From Candidatus Gastranaerophilales bacterium (GTDB taxonomy: Bacteria > Cyanobacteriota > Vampirovibrionia > Gastranaerophilales > Gastranaerophilaceae), in contig CALVEE010000096.1 of assembly GCA_944326495.1 (NCBI GenBank), positions 1 through 22,314 on the forward strand: 22,314 bases of DNA, in the 5' to 3' direction. Position 1 is the first letter of the stretch, and every line of letters begins with the position of its first letter. The position numbers and the translations under genes are program-made. Under the pieces are notes generated by a model. The model searched no databases. It was not told where the DNA came from and was given only the letters and a program-made list of their open reading frames with translations. Of the stretch, positions 21,555 to 22,314 are shown piece by piece.

Positions 21555-22314
21555 CTATAATACCATAGCTAATATCATTAAAATCATTGCGCCGATTTCC
21601 ATTGCCGTAGACATTCTCTGGCTGAATTTGTAGGAATCGTATCTTGAGGAAGATTTTTGGGCTTTGTTTGCGCTATTTAGGCGCTTAATTCTGCTTGTTG
21701 TATCGTCTTCCGCAAATGATGTACCGAATGTTTCATATTCAAGCTGTGCAAGTTCGTCGCTTAAGTTTGTACTGCTTTGTGGAACAGCAGCTCCGCCTGT
21801 CATATCGCCGTAGTTTACATAAGGGCGGGAATAATTTCTCTGACCGAACGGCATTCCAAATCTATTGCCGCCTAAACCTGTTAAATCAGATGAAGATAGT
21901 GCATTATCGTCATAGTATCTGCTTCCCGGGATGTAGACAGAATCATCTTGCTTTTCCTGAGCTAATCTATCCGGCATAACTTCGGCTTTAATTCTGTCCA
22001 TTCTTGTAGAGTAATCCTCTACATCATAAATTTTCCCGAAAAGTTTTCGCTCGATTGCAACAATACGCGAGTGAAAATCACGGTTCTTATATGTTTGGTT
22101 AAAGATTTTTTGCTCGATTTCATCTACTACCGGATAATTTACGGAACTATCTTCTGCAAGTTTTTCTTCTTCTGCGAAAGTATCTTCAACCGGCGGTATT
22201 TCAAGTCCTATTACGTCTGCGGATATATCTGCTGAAAGTTTTTTTATTCTCTTATTCAAATCCCCCGCAGAGGCTTGACCGTAAATTGTTTTTTCAAGCC
22301 TTGCAGCACGATTT
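21555..22314 (-). CDS. Repeat protein with C-terminal membrane anchor (incomplete at the right edge)
   Basis: The frame stays open to the window edge: the codon at 22259 is a TTG in mid-frame, so the start lies outside. The visible 252 residues contain four copies of a unit of about 25 residues, L/I-E-x3-F/Y-G/N followed by a D and then RI/RM-xx-L/I: RLEKTIYGQ...LNKRIKKL, EIEQKIFNQ...HSRIVAIE, IERKLFGK...STRMDRIK and LEYETFGTS...TSRIKRLN. The third and fourth are separated by a Ser/Gly/Tyr-rich linker with RFGMPFGQRNY. The protein ends with a hydrophobic helix (EIGAMILMILAMVL) at the extreme C-terminus, a tail anchor. I recognise the repeat style but no named function. Confidence 0.75.
   Translation of the reverse strand, partial: NRAARLEKTIYGQASAGDLNKRIKKLSADISADVIGLEIPPVEDTFAEEEKLAEDSSVNYPVVDEIEQKIFNQTYKNRDFHSRIVAIERKLFGKIYDVEDYSTRMDRIKAEVMPDRLAQEKQDDSVYIPGSRYYDDNALSSSDLTGLGGNRFGMPFGQRNYSRPYVNYGDMTGGAAVPQSSTNLSDELAQLEYETFGTSFAEDDTTSRIKRLNSANKAQKSSSRYDSYKFSQRMSTAMEIGAMILMILAMVL

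Noticed and set aside
22257..22259. Gene start of the LExxxFG repeat protein at a TTG
   Set aside because: The frame continues without a stop to the window edge and the upstream codons encode another repeat unit, so the true start is outside.

Overview
The window looks like a chromosomal segment from an AT-rich, Gram-negative-type bacterium. The best guess is a gut member of the non-photosynthetic cyanobacterial relatives (Vampirovibrionia/'Melainabacteria', Gastranaerophilales). This rests on a Ycf45-like P-loop ATPase with a C-terminal R3H domain, a GshB-type glutathione synthetase, NarL-type response regulators, a CsrA-FliW pair, several signal-peptide-bearing periplasmic-type proteins and strong A+T bias. 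The assignment is inference from gene content. I saw no rRNA, tRNA or CRISPR array.

Layout. Positions 1-2560 are an accessory-like stretch: intergenic repeat copies, a small membrane protein, a protein with an HExxH motif, a strongly structured non-coding stretch (1747-1888) and an XRE regulator divergent from a small HAD-family hydrolase. From 2996 to 10616 everything is on the minus strand: the R3H ATPase, preceded by a possible 13-codon leader ORF and a three-hairpin structured region; an EF-hand-like acidic protein; ribosomal protein L28; and a five-gene signalling operon (GAF/HD-GYP protein, exported TPR protein, two response regulators, pentapeptide-repeat protein). From 10879 to 13824 a plus-strand operon carries an XRE/zinc-ribbon regulator, an exported GH13-like protein and trpS. 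A repeat cluster follows (13860-14150), then an L,D-transpeptidase that meets der tail to tail. From 18999 down to 14816 a compact minus-strand operon runs TPR protein, fliW, csrA, TPR-like protein, coiled-coil protein, der. After that come gshB, obg and an incomplete gene with four copies of an 'LExxxFG' repeat that runs off the right edge.

How the genes fit together. Translation and ribosome assembly recur (rpmB, trpS, der, obg), each next to unrelated genes. The HD-GYP/response-regulator operon and the CsrA-FliW pair give a regulatory theme (cyclic-di-GMP turnover, post-transcriptional control), although no histidine kinase or flagellar structural gene is in view. The less ordinary signals are the two unassigned structured regions, the mosaic intergenic repeats shared by distant sites, two genes whose -10 boxes sit so close to the ATG that their mRNAs may be leaderless, and apparent changes in conserved motifs of the HD-GYP and GH13 proteins.
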